A DNA stretch of 64,000 bases from Budorcas taxicolor (Eukaryota; Chordata; Mammalia; Artiodactyla; Bovidae). The position numbers were made by a program, and so were the translations under genes. Shown here piece after piece: positions 34,231 to 44,960 of this stretch (positions are counted from its first letter, which is position 1; each line of letters opens with the position of its first letter). Location: positions 2,020,272 through 2,084,271 of the forward strand of contig NC_068910.1 in the NCBI RefSeq assembly GCF_023091745.1, written 5' to 3'. Below the pieces are notes generated by a model that saw only the letters and a program-made list of their open reading frames with translations, was not told where the DNA came from and ran no database searches.

Positions 34231-34340
34231 CCCCACGAGGTCCCGCTCACTGCCCAGCTGTTGGCAGACTTCTAACTGCCGAACATCCTCAGTAACGACT
34301 CTCAATCACTGTGTCTGTTGCCCGGCCCCCAGGTGCACCT

Positions 34341-35479
34341 TCAGTTCAGTTCAGTTCAGTTCAGTTCAGTTCACTTGCTCAGTCGTGTCCGACTCTTTGG
34401 GACCCCATGAACCGCAGCACACCAGACCTCCCTGTCCATCACCAACTCCTGGAGCTTGCTCAAACTCATGTCTATTGAGTCAGTGATGCCATCCAACCAT
34501 CTCATCTTCTGTCGTCCCCTTCTCCTCCTGCCCTCAATCTTTCCCAGCTTCAGAGTCTTTTCAAATGAGTCAGCTCTTCACATCAGGTGGCCAAAGTATT
34601 GGAATTTCAGCTTCAACATCAGTCCTTCCAATGAACACCCAGGACTGATCTCCTTTAGAATGGACTAGTCAGATCTCCTTGCAGTCCAAGGGACCCTCAA
34701 GAGTCTTCTCCAACACCACAGTTCAAAAGCATCAATTCTTCAGCGCTCAGCTTTCTTCACAGTCCAGCTCTCACATCCATACATGACCACTGGAAAAACC
34801 ATAGCCTTGACTAGACAGAACTTTGTTGGCAAAGTAATGTCTCTAATTTTCAGTATGCTGTCTAGGTTGGCTATAACATAAAGAGTAAGCATCTTTTTAA
34901 TTCATGGCTGCAGTCACCATCTGCAGTGATTTTGGAGCCCAGAAAAATAAAGTCAGCCATTGTTTCCCCATCTATTTGCCATGAAGTGATGGGACTGGAT
35001 GCCATGATCTTCGTTTTCTGAATGTTGAGCTTTAAGCCAACTTTTTCACTCTCTTCTTTCACTTTCATCAAGAGGCTTTTTAGTTCCTCTTCACTTTCTG
35101 CCATAAGGGTGGTGTTATCTGCATATCTGAGGTTATTCATATTTCTCCCGGCAATCTTGATTCCAGCTTGTGCTTCTTCCAGCCCAGCGTTTCTCATGAT
35201 GCACTCTGCATATAAGTTAAATAAGCAGGGTGACAATATACAGCCTTGACGTACTCCTTTTCCTATTTGGAAACAGTCTGTTGTTCCATGTCCAGTTCTA
35301 ACTGTTGCTTCCTGACCTGCATACAGGTTTCTCAAGAGGCAGTTCAGATGGTTTGGTATTCCCATCTCTTTCAGAATTTTCCACAGTTTATTGTGATCCA
35401 CATGGTCAAAGGCTTTGGCGTAGTCAATAAAGCAGAAATTGATGTTTTTCTGGAACTCTCTTGCTTTCTCAATGATCCA
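34341..35479 (-). repeat. BovB LINE, 1.1-kb 3' part, antisense, best-preserved copy
   Basis: Starts with the element's 3' tail, seen as (TTCAG)n repeats at 34341-34372, then GCTCAGTCGTGTCCGACTCT and continuous BovB sequence to AATGATCCAGC. It is 5' truncated. The 6-mer GCACCT occurs at 34335-34340 and 35480-35485 and may be a short target duplication. Low divergence indicates a fairly recent insertion. Confidence 0.93.
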
Positions 35480-35524
35480 GCACCTGCCCTGCCCCATTAC
35501 AAAAAATACGTTTCTCATATGCAA
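34871..35524 (-). pseudogene. BovB reverse transcriptase fragment, open frame, catalytic motif altered
   Basis: A 217-codon minus frame, most of it BovB RT. The order of motifs is clear: FIDYAKAFDHVDHNKLW (motif A, Asp present), GVRQGCILSPCLFNLY (motif B), then LRYADNTTLMAESEEELKS, where the RTE family has YADD. Downstream are LKLNIQKTKIMASSPITSW and DFIFLGSKITADGDCSHELK. The first 16 or so residues come from flanking DNA. It lacks the endonuclease domain and the N-terminal part of RT, and the second catalytic Asp is Asn. This is a dead fragment. The open frame reflects youth rather than function. Confidence 0.9.
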
Positions 35525-37769
35525 CTGGACTTCACCGGAATTTCCAAGTCAAAGCTTCCAAAACCCTTGGACTTTCCTGAGCGCTTAGAGCCGTGGGAGC
35601 AGCCGTGAGTCAGACAGAGCCCCCGGTTCACTTCTCAAACAGTCAGATCCTTAGTCACAGGCCGAGGTGCCCGAGCCCTCCTGGCAGCACCCGGGTCGTC
35701 CCTCGCTCTCAGCGGACACGATAAGATGGCAGGCGGTTCCCAGGCCTCAGCCGCCCCGCCCAGAAGGACCCTAGACTCCCTTCCAAGTGGGCATCAGTGG
35801 CGTGGCCACACCACCCAGGGTGCTCTGCCCCTGCCCCAGGGTTCGCGGCAACCTCAGACCAGCCCTCTGTCGGCTGGAGACTCTTCAAGGCGTTCTCAGG
35901 AAGCCCGAAGCAAAGGCCAGAGTGCGCTGGTGAGGAAGCGTGATGCCCAGTCCAAGGAGCTGGTCAGTAAGGCTGCCTGAAGCTCCTTGCCACGTGCAGA
36001 GGCAAGGGTGGCGTCCACAGAAGACAGTGCATCCCAAGCCCGGGGCCCAGCAAGGGCCTGGCAACCCAGTGTGCCCCAGCTTGCTGTGCGAAGAACCCAT
36101 GATGGAGCTGGCCCCCACCTCACACACCAGCAGCCACACCCGGCAAAATCACATTTACGAAAAAGACAGCCCGTTCAAAGGATACCCTTCAACCGCGTGG
36201 CATATCGTTGCCAGTCCTAGGACAGAAGGAGCAGTGCATGGCTCAGGAGGAAGGGGCAGAGAGGGTTGCCCGTGCATGTGTGTGGCTGTGGCGCCCGTGC
36301 GAGCTGGGCAGCAGATGGCAGGAGCCCCCCAGAGCCCTCTGGTTGCCGCCCACGGCCATGGGGTCCCAGAGGAGGGTGACTGCCCAAACTGGCACGCACG
36401 GAGGCGAGGTCACAGGAGTGGCCTCAAACCCCTTCACCCACCCCCAGGGGACTCCCCCACAGGTCATCCAGAGCCGGGATGAGGCTTCACACGTGTGCAC
36501 CTAAGGCCGGTCAGCGATGCCTTAGACTGGGATGCTCAAGACACACCTGGGAATGAGGATTCCTCTGGCACTGGAAGTTTGCTTGGGAGGTGAAGGCTAG
36601 CGGGTAGGGAAGTGAGAAGAGGAACAGCAGGTGCTTAATCATGGTTGTGATTGATCCGCCGCCCGCCATAGGAGACCCCACTGTGGGCAACAGGGAGTCC
36701 TGGGGGCTGGTGCAGAGTCCCCACCCAAGGGGTGAGACTGCTGGGGTCCTGCTGAGTCTGCTCCTGGGGGAAAGCAAGTCTCCACGTTTCATCCTGCCAC
36801 ACGGGAGGCAAGGGGTCGCCAGCCTCAAGAGAAGACCCCAGGCCCAGAGGTGCTGGCAGCTGGAAGTGAGAGGCTGGGGTGAGGGGCTCTGTGATCAGTG
36901 CTCCCTCAACAGAGAGAGAGCCGCTGCGGTCCTCATGGTGCCCCCACGGATAACTGAGCTGCCGTGTGGACTTCAGAAGGTTGAGGCTATAAGTGATTGT
37001 CTTGCCCTCTGGTTTCACTTCAGCGGTGGGTCCTGCAGACGACTCATTCAGCATGTGTACCACCCCCTGCTTCCCTGCCCTGGGTACGATAGCCTCTGGA
37101 AAACTGAACCCTGCACTTCCCAGACACCCTTGCAGCTAGGGTTCGTCTGGTGGCTTAAGTTCCTCTGGACAGATGTCGGTAGGAGATTTAAGAACTGGAA
37201 GTAAGCAATACAGGCTGGTGGAGGGACGGGGCTCTAGCTGGCAAGGAACAGGGGCGCCTGGCCCTGGGCATTACAGACAGTGGGGTTTCCATGACAACAG
37301 GGTCAGATGGGGTTAAGCGATGGTCCGGGCCATGTTGTCCCTGGTGGTGGGGTCCCCTGGTAGTCCTAGAATCTGAGTCCTGACACCCAGGAATAAGTCC
37401 CCCCCCCTCTGTTCAAATCAGAAAGAGTAGATTCTGTCATCTGCAGCTAATCACTGTGACTGATACAAATTCAGATTCTGAAATCATCAGTCATTGTTTT
37501 CTTATGTGAAAGAAATACAGAAAAGCTTAACATGAGTAAAAACCATCTGTAATCCTACCACCTGGAGGTACTGTAATATTTTTGCATGTCTATTTCTAGA
37601 CTGTTTTTTACATTATTTTCAGACAGTTAAAATGATGCAGTTTGTGTCATTCTCTGCCAGCTCTGCTCACTTAATATGAATTATGAACATGTCCCTGTGG
37701 CCTTATCCAGGAGACCTATAGCTCCTGAGACCAAATCAGTTTCCTTCCCAACTTCTCTCTCTCTTTTTC
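35486..37769. other. No recognised gene; AT-rich old sequence near 37.4-37.77 kb
   Basis: 35.5-37.4 kb is GC-rich without a repeat I can name. 37450-37770 is AT-rich (AAATACAGAAAAGCTTAAC, CATCTGTAATCCTACCACCT, TGCATGTCTATTTCTAGAC) and resembles a common old mammalian repeat family that I cannot name. Frames in this interval have no motif. Confidence 0.45.
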
Positions 37770-37842
37770 AACTATCATATTGAGGTATAACTGACATAGA
37801 AAAAGGTGTATGTATTTAATGTATACAACTTAATGACTCCGG

Positions 37843-38046
37843 TTCAGTTCAGTTCAGTTCAGTCGTTCAGTCATGTCCGACTCTTTGCAACCCCATGAAT
37901 TGCAGCACGCCTGCCCTCCTTGTCCATCACCAGCTCCCGGAGTTCACTCAAACTCACATCCATCGAGTCAGTGATGCCATCCAGCCATCTCATCCTCTGT
38001 CCTCCCCTTCTCCTCCTGCTCTCAATTCCCCCCATCATCAGAGTCT
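37843..38046 (-). repeat. BovB 3' end, antisense arm of an inverted pair
   Basis: (GTTCA)n at 37843-37865, then CAGTCATGTCCGACTCTTTG, CCCATCATCAGAGTCTTGAG. It covers the last 200 bp of BovB in antisense. It is followed immediately by a sense BovB segment. Confidence 0.9.
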
Positions 38047-38545
38047 TGAGATAGGATTAAAAGCAGAGACATTACTTTGCGACAAAGGTCCATATAGACA
38101 GAGCTACGGTTTTTCCAGTAGTCACGTACGGATGTGAGAGTCGGACCATAAAGAAGGCTAAGCGCTGAAGAATTGATGCTTTCGAACTGTGGTGTTGGAG
38201 AAGACTCTTGAGAGTCCCCTGGATTGCAAGGAGATCCAACCAGTCAATCCTGAGGAAATTAACCCTTAATATCCATTGGAAGGACGGATGCTAAAGCTGA
38301 AGCTTCAAAACTTCGGCCACCTGATGCAAAGAGCCAACTCACTGGAAGAGATCTTGATGCTGGGAAAGACTGAGGGCAGGAGGAGAAGGGGGCAACAGAG
38401 GACGAGATGGTTGCATGGCATCACCGACTCAATGGACATGAGTTTGCGTGGACTCGGGGGGACAGTGAGGGACAGGGAGGCCTGGCGTGCTGCGGTCTGT
38501 GTGCCAGAGTCGGGCATGACTGAGCGACTGAACAGCAACATTACT
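38047..38545 (+). repeat. BovB 3' end, sense arm of an inverted pair
   Basis: Sense BovB from AAAAGCAGAGACATTACTTT through GGATGTGAGAGTCGGACC, GATGCTTTCGAACTGTGGTG, GGAGAAGACTCTTGAGAGTC to CGGGCATGACTGAGCGACTG. Frame 38276-38578 reads MLKLKLQNFGHLMQRANSLE. Its last 200 bp is the reverse complement of 37843-38046, so the two form a large hairpin-capable inverted repeat with about 300 bp between arms. Confidence 0.92.
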
Positions 38546-38868
38546 CCTGTAAAACCATCGTCACAAACGGTGACATAAAGATATCCATCAGCTCCAGAAG
38601 TTTCCTTCACCTTCTCTATTGTCTTTTTGTGATAAGAACACTTAGCAGAAGACCAACCCTCTTAACCAAGTTCCAGGCATATAACGTGGCATTCTAGTCT
38701 ACAGGTCCCACGCTGGGCAAACGTCTAGAACTCCCTCTTCGTGCGTGACTGAAGCCTTGTCCCCCTCGACCGTCACCTCTCCATGTCCCCCTCTCCCCAG
38801 CCCCTGGCGACCACTGCTCTCCTTACTCTCGTCTATGAGTCTATTTTATTCTTCCACACTAATCTCGG

Positions 38869-39151
38869 TGTTTACGTGGGCCGTGCTGGGTCTCACTGCG
38901 CGGGCTCTCCCGAGTCATGGCGAGCAGGGGCTACTCTCTTGCTGTGGAGCGTGGGCTCCAGGGTGCACGGGCCTGCGGAGCAGCAGCAGCGTGCTCAGCA
39001 GCTGTGGCTCTCGGGCTCCAGAGCACAGGTTTAGGAGCCGTGGCGCACGGGCTTAGCTGGTCCGCAGCATGAGGGATCTTCCCGGACTGGGGATTGAATC
39101 TGTTTCTCCTGCCCTGGCAGGCGGGTTCTTTACCACGAGCCACAGGGAAGC
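38869..39151 (-). repeat. CHR-type SINE, antisense, inside L1
   Basis: GTGGGCCGTGCTGGGTCTCA, GCGAGCAGGGGCTACTCTCT, GGAGCGTGGGCTCCAGG, GGCGCACGGGCTTAGCTGGT, GAGGGATCTTCCCGGACTGG, B-box-like GGGATTGAATCTG, GCAGGCGGGTTCTTTACCA, GGGAAGCC. Complete CHR SINE order. Confidence 0.9.
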
Positions 39152-40029
39152 CGGAGTCTGACTACTGTAGAATCCTCATAAATGTCGTTATGTAGAATTT
39201 GTCCTTCTGACATTCCACGGTGCATCACATCCTCCAGGTTTACTGATGTTGAGACACGACAGGGTTTCCGTTTTTGAAGGCTGACGAGTATCCCGTTGCC
39301 CGTATACACCACACTTTGTCTGCCCGTTCATCAGTCAGCGGACATGTATGTTGCGTCCGTGTCTTGGCTACTGTGAACATTGCCGCAATCAACATGGGAA
39401 GGAGATACCGCCTTGAGACCCTGACTTCAGTTCCTTTGGGTACATACTCGGAAGTGGGGTTGCCGGATCCTATGGTGGCTCGATTGCTAATTTTTTTTGG
39501 TCTGGCTTTAGTATCAGAGTAATGCTGGCTTCGTGAAAGTAGCTCAAAAGTGTTTCTTCAGTTTTTTGGAAGAGTTTAAGTAATGATTGATATAAACTCT
39601 TCTTTAAATGTTTGGTAGATTTCGCTCGCAAAGACATCTGGTCCTGGGTTTTCTTTGTTGGCAGGTATCCGGTTAGTGATTCAACTGTTTCAACCTCCGT
39701 ATTTATTGTTGTCCTGCTCAAGCTTTCTATTTCTTCTTGAGCCCATCGAGGCAGGTTATATGTTTCTAGGAATGTGTCCATGTCTTCTAGGTTTGATTTA
39801 TTGGCGGGTAACTGTTCATGACAGCTTCTTATGACCTTGGGGTAGAGCGTTCTCTGTCCCCGCCTCCCTGACTTTGTTCAGTAACGTCTCCGGAGAAGCG
39901 CTACTGGCCCCATCACGGAGCACGGACATGTTCAAGGCTCCTTCACACGCCCGGCCACACCGCCCTCCAGAAGACCTAACACCAGTCCCGTCACCCCTGA
40001 ACGGGGAGGCTAAGAGACAAGAGTGGTTT

Positions 40030-40212
40030 GTTTCTTTCACTTATTTGGCGGTGTCAGGTCTTAGCTGTGGAACGCGGGGTCTTTCGCTTCAGTGTGCACA
40101 CGGGCCTAGTTGCCCCTCACCACGTGCAATCCTGGTTCCCTGGCCAAGGATGGAAGCCGCGTCCCCTGCCCTGCAGGGTGGCTGTTATCCGCGGGGCCAC
40201 CGGGGCGGTCCT
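40030..40212 (-). repeat. CHR-type SINE, antisense
   Basis: GTCAGGTCTTAGCTGTGGAA, CGCGGGGTCTTTCGCTTCAG, CACACGGGCCTAGTTGCCCC, CAATCCTGGTTCCCTGGCCA, GGATGGAAGCCGCGTCCCCT. Same family as 10733-10985 in opposite orientation, with a shortened head. Confidence 0.8.
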
Positions 40213-40860
40213 GAGAGATGACTCTGCATGTCAGCCCTGCACATTGATCTTCCGGAGACCTGATAAAAATTCACACTGTGATACAAGAGGCCCGGGGGAG
40301 ATGCTGTATTTCTAACAAGCTCCCCGGAGGATTCCCCCGGAGGCGCTCATTCCTGTCCGTGTCTGGGGTCCATGCTGACCCAGCCCCCGGCGCCTCAGCG
40401 CGCCAGGCCAGCATCTCCTGCAGGATGGCCTCTGCCTGCCCCAGGCCGTCTCCATCCACCCCGAGCGCCAGGCCCCAGGGCCCCGGGTGCATGTCCGGTC
40501 CTCCGGGTTCTGAGTGGGCTTTCCACTCAGCGAGTGGTGTCCCTCAGGTCCCAGTGTACTCGCTGCCCGGGGGTGGGGTGGGGACACAGGGCGACTGCGT
40601 TTCCTGCCTGCCCTCTTTCTCCTCATCTGACGCCAATAATACCTCTTGTTTTTATTTTGAAGACCCTCACCCAGGCACCGGGCCTTTCCTAGTCCATGTG
40701 GTTTAGGCGAAGTTAACCCTCTGTAACACCAGAATAACCACAAGCTGAGCACATGCGCTAGGTCTCTCCAGGCAACAGAGCTCACCATCTTTGTTTCAGT
40801 AACCGGTCTGAGGATTGTGTGACCTGGGTCCAGCCAGGGCTTACAGCCACTGCGGAAGAG

Positions 40861-41000
40861 GGACTTTCCTGGCGGCTCACTGGGTAGGACCACACGCTTG
40901 TCTGTGTGTGTGCTTCCAAAGCAGGGGCACAGGGTCCACCCCTGGTTGGGGAACTAAGATCCCACATGCCACTTGGCGTGGCCAAAAAATAAACTAAAAA
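40861..41000 (+). repeat. Short CHR-type tRNA SINE, sense
   Basis: GGGACTTTCCTGGCGGCTCA, CTTCCAAAGCAGGGGCACAG, GGTCCACCCCTGGTTGGGGA, ACTAAGATCCCACATGCCAC, TGGCGTGGCCAAAAAATAAA. This is the shorter CHR variant, with an A-rich tail. Confidence 0.85.
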
Positions 41001-42689
41001 AGAACTACTGTGGGTGAGACGCTCTCTCCCCTCTGAGGGGTCTGCCAGGGCCACTACAGGCAGCTCACTGCCCAGAGAGCAGAGCTGAGATACCTCCTGA
41101 GGCCAGAATTGGAGCCCCTGGGTCAAGCCGGACCTGAAGCTGACTTTGATCTGGATGGTGGTGGGCCACAGAGGAGCTAGGACCAAAGCCATCAAACCAG
41201 GGCACCAGCTTGGGCACGGAGGCTGGTGTGTGTGAGTGTGTCTGTTCAGCACAAACTAGGGCGAGAAGAAGCTCTAAAGAGAAACCCAGACAGCGCTGAT
41301 GCCCCTCTCCCCTCGCCACGCACCCACACGCACAGGGGTGCACGCGCAGTCCAGGCCAGAGCAGCAGAGGGCGTTGGTGGGAGCAGGCGGAGCGCCGCCG
41401 ATGGAGAAGGGGACCCTTCCGGCCTGATGGGAGGGTTCACAACATTACCGGTATCTTCCCACGATATGCAATTAGCTTCAAAACAAGAATAAAAATACGG
41501 GACGCATTAGGTGGCTATTAAGTAGCTTAATGGAAGTGTGAGTCAAAACAGCATTTAAATACGGTACGGCGGCCGACTTGGAGCCTTCAAGCAGCCGCGC
41601 GGCTTCCATCTCTCCCTGGGGAGGAGGTCCTCAGCCTTGTCTTCCCCATCTGTGCGTACAGGCCCTCAGATGCACCCTCTGGGAATCCACAACAGGAGGT
41701 GGCCGGGTCAAGGTCACAGAGCCCAGGGCGCAGGCGGACACACAGACAAAGCTCCTCTTACTGAAACCCCGGGTTTGGCTCCCCCTCAGGGGCAGCTTCC
41801 TGGCGAGCAGCAGATGCTGAGACCCCAGGGCACTCGCTTGTTTGGCCCCATCTTAGACCTGACACACCGAATCCTGGGTTCTTTTTCTTAAAAAGCACCA
41901 CCTGAGCTGTATACATTCTGCGCTTTAGGCCCCCCAAGGCGAGGATCAGCCCCAGCTCCCCACCCACCCGTTTCCCACTTCCTTTCTCCCACTCTTGAAG
42001 AATCCCAAACCCAAGGGTGTTGTCACAAACTCGAGACAAGTACTGCAAGGCGTCTGCTTCCAGGGTATCTCTGCCCACCCTCATCTGCAGTTTCTTCCCT
42101 GTATCTTATGATTTAGACACTTGTTATACAAACCACATCTACAGAGACCCTTTCTCAGAACTGCTGACGTGCCTCTTTCAAAGGCTTCTGCATCTTAAAA
42201 TAAAGCCACATCCTCCTGCTCCTCCTCGGGCCAGTGCTGGGGCTCCCTGCTGCCAGAAACGGAGAGACCCACGAGAAGCCCCCAGCCCTCCAGAGTCACC
42301 CCCACCTCCGGTCCCCTGCCCTCCAACCTGCCAGGGCCGGAGGAGGGTTAGAAGTCACAGCTGTGGGCGCCAGTGCTTGGCCCTGTCTCAGCCTCCATCC
42401 AGACACCCCCCCGTCTGCCCTTCAGGGCTTGTCAGACTCCCGGGGGCGCCTGAGGCACAGACTAAAGGGGCACACCTGCCTTTCCCGGCCCCGTGCAGAG
42501 GAGCCCCCAGGCTGGCAGCACCAGGCGGGGGCGTGGGCACCATCCACAGGAGCTGGCGCTCTCACCAGACCACCTCCTACCTGGAACAGGTGACCCTCAG
42601 CATCCCTGGGGACCCCACGCCCCCAGTATCACAGAGGACCTCACGTCTCTCAGTGACACGACCCAGGCGTGTGATTTTGCAGAGCCGCT
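41001..42689. other. No recognised gene or repeat
   Basis: Mixed to GC-rich. An AT-rich island at 41455-41575 (ATATGCAATTAGCTTCAAAA, AGTAGCTTAATGGAAGTG) may be a conserved noncoding element. The 226-codon plus frame at 42017-42697 has no motif and overlaps other frames. Confidence 0.45.
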
Positions 42690-43195
42690 CAAAATAATAA
42701 GTATTATTACTGTTACAACAACTAACATTTACTCAGCACTTGCCACATACCAGGCGCTACTCTGATCCCTTTGCAGGGACTGACTCATTTAAACTGCGCC
42801 CTGGGAAGAAGGCAGCACTTTTATTTCATTTAACATTTCTGCTTGCCAGGGCTGCTTCGCTGTACCTGCGAAAGGAACACGTGCTCCTTGGAGCAAACCA
42901 ACCAGAGCAGGGGCCTGCCTCTTGCGCCCTGTCCGCCCGGCTCCACCTCCTCTCCCAGCACAACCAGGGCAAGCAGCCTCATGCACTCAGCCTGCCTTAC
43001 ACCAACACATGGAAGCATGTATCGGAAGGCTCCTTAAATTAGCCTCCCCGTTTTGTGGATAACAAACTACAGCTCAGAGAGGTTAAGTGACTTGCCCAAC
43101 GTCACACAGCAGGCAAGTGGAGGAGCTGGCAGTTACCTGACTCCCAAGTTTAATGGCAAAGCCTGTGACCTTACCCACTAGCCTCCACTGCCTCC
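42690..43195 (-). repeat. MIR SINE, antisense, split by about 200 bp of unknown DNA
   Basis: Left part: ACTAACATTTACTCAGCACT, TGCCACATACCAGGCGCTAC, GGGACTGACTCATTTAAACT. Right part from about 43040: CCCCGTTTTGTGGATAACAA, CTCAGAGAGGTTAAGTGACT, TGCCCAACGTCACACAGCAG, AAGCCTGTGACCTTACCCAC. Together they make a nearly full-length MIR. 42835-43035 is foreign to it and belongs to no family I recognise. Confidence 0.88.
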
Positions 43196-43271
43196 ACAAA
43201 CCATCAGCTTCGCGCAAAAGGAGTAATAATGATTATACCAGAAAACAGCAGCGCAGCTTCACTGAGCACGG

Positions 43272-43553
43272 ATCCCAATAGCATCATTTTGAGCTGTGGT
43301 GCTGGAGACGCTCCAATCCTTTGGCCACCTGATGCAAAGAACTGACTCATTTGAAAAGACCCTGATGCTGGGAAAGACTGAAGGTGGGAGGAGAAGGAGA
43401 CGACAGAGGATGAGATAGTTGGATGGTATCACGGAGTCAATGGACATGAGTTTGAGTAAACTCCTGGATTTGGTGACAGACAGGGAGGCCTGGCGTGCTG
43501 CAGTCCATGGGATCGCAAAGAGTGGGACACGACTGAGCGACTGAACTGAACTG
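43272..43553 (+). repeat. BovB 3' fragment, sense, internally deleted
   Basis: ATCATTTTGAGCTGTGGTGC then GGAGACGCTCCAATCCTTTG jumps over about 100 bp that other copies contain (compare 46815-46919). It then runs through AAGACCCTGATGCTGGGAAA to CGACTGAGCGACTGAACTGA. Confidence 0.88.
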
Positions 43554-43589
43554 ACACACGTCGCCCTAGACGTAACCAAAGCATCGCGA

Positions 43590-43720
43590 GCTGGTCCTGG
43601 GATGTGCCCATTTCACAGATGAGAGAATCGAGGCTTCACGAGGGGAAGCCCCTGGCCTGACTCACGCAGCTCTTGGCAGGACTCAGACTCAGGTCCTCTG
43701 ACTGCCTCAGCCCAGGAAGG
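43590..43720 (-). repeat. MIR fragment, antisense
   Basis: TGTGCCCATTTCACAGATGA, GAGAATCGAGGCTTCACGAG, then CTCACGCAGCTCTTGGCAGG and ACTCAGACTCAGGTCCTCTG follow the complement of the MIR core and head. Confidence 0.65.
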
Positions 43721-43796
43721 CAGGCGCTGCGTGGGAAGGGGCAGGGTTTGGTACTGAGTCAACAGGCAGAATGGCCACTGTCCCCACCCCAAGCTC

Positions 43797-44115
43797 CTGC
43801 TGGCTACCCTGTGGCTCAGTGGCAAAGAATCCACCTGCCAATGCAGGAGAGAAGGGACTCAACCCCTGGCCCAGGAAGATCCCACACGCTGCAGACTAAC
43901 CAAGCCCATGAGCCACAGCTATGAAGTCTGTGCTCTAGGACCCAGCAGCTGCGACTATGGCGCCCACGAGACGCACCCACGGAGCCCGAGTGCCTTAGAA
44001 TCCGTGCTCTGCGGCGAGAGAATCAGGCCCCGCTCCCCGGAACCAGAGGGGAAGAGCCTGCACAGCGGGGAAGACCGGCACAGCTGAACATACACAGACG
44101 TGCTTTTTCTAAAAA
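43797..44115 (+). repeat. CHR-type SINE, sense
   Basis: GCTACCCTGTGGCTCAGTGG, CAAAGAATCCACCTGCCAAT, AGGAAGATCCCACACGCTGC, AACCAAGCCCATGAGCCACA, CGGAGCCCGAGTGCCTTAGA. A longer member with an extended CHR body. Confidence 0.8.
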
Positions 44116-44279
44116 GGCGGCCCCCCTCCCCTCAGCCCTTGAGTGGCCGAGATAACGCCCATTCCGCCTTCAGGGCTCCTCAGGCCCTGGATGAACCCCA
44201 GGGTTCATACTGAATTCCTACTGAATTCTTGAAGCCGAGCAGGGCATCTATGCACCGCAGACATGGGATAAACACACGT

Positions 44280-44740
44280 CCAGGAAGCTAGCGTTCAGGG
44301 AGTAACGCGATCCTTCAGGGGAAGGCCGAGCCAGGCGAAAGCGACACGGTGCGTGAAGGACGCAGAGACGCACGGGGTCGGGTGGGGACTGCGGCAGGGC
44401 AGCGGGCAGGCCCAGCAGGGCCAAGGTGAGGCCGCTGGGGAGGGCAGGGTTTCTGATAAAGAAGTGAGGCACACGAGGACGCTCTTGCCTCCCCTCAGGT
44501 CCTAACGGGAGACCCAAGTCTAATGAGCCCAGATGGCTCTCTCCACTGCCCTTGTTAAAATCTTCCCCAAAGAGCGTCCATCTCCCAGCGAGAGCGCGTG
44601 AGCGCTCGGAGGCAGGACGCCACCAGCGGGAAGGACGCTTGCAACGCGCCTGGCTAGGCCGTCCTGACCGATGAAGCCGGCCCTGGGCACCTCGGGGCCA
44701 GCGTGCGGAACTGCACCGTCAGCCCGGCTTCCCACTCCAG
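44280..44740. promoter_or_regulatory. Candidate CpG island without visible gene
   Basis: CpG cluster: about 13 in 44281-44400 and 19 in 44561-44720 (for example AGCGAGAGCGCGTGAGCGCT). Not repeat-derived as far as I can see. Short frames (44248-44517 and 44520-44735 minus) have no motif. Confidence 0.45.
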
Positions 44741-44759
44741 GGGTAAGGAGCCTGAGAGG

Positions 44760-44960
44760 TCTCCCTCCGTAAACGCTCAGTCGTAAAAGATATTTGTGGC
44801 AAAGAATCGATAGCCCTGGATCAGGCTGAAGGCAGCGAACCGGAACCTTATAAATGTTCCAATCAAAGCCTTGCGCACGTTAAATGCTTCTGCTGTCCCC
44901 TTGGTGAGAATTATGAACTCCTTCAGACAGATGATCTTCGGAAAGGGAGGATGCGCTGAG
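44760..44960. promoter_or_regulatory. AT-richer island beside the CpG cluster
   Basis: AAGATATTTGTGGCAAAGAA, CCTTATAAATGTTCCAATCA and AAAGCCTTGCGCACG stand out from GC-rich flanks. It holds a TCF/LEF-like ATCAAAG core and a TATAAA string. It is a candidate regulatory element, by inference only. Confidence 0.22.

Larger units (their letters stand above)
37770..39815 (-). repeat. L1M LINE, antisense, interrupted twice
   Basis: Pieces at 37770-37842 (ATTGAGGTATAACTGACATA), 38560-38868 (CAGCCCCTGGCGACCACTGC, GTCTATGAGTCTATTTTATT), 39152-39480 (TTCCGTTTTTGAAGGCTGAC, CACTTTGTCTGCCCGTTCAT, GGTACATACTCGGAAGTGGG) follow the complement of the L1 3' UTR. At 39490-39815 the minus frame reads ORF2 (FLETYNLPRWAQEEIESLSR). 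The ORF2 C-terminus is missing at about 39485, so there is an internal deletion or two adjoining copies. Confidence 0.82.
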
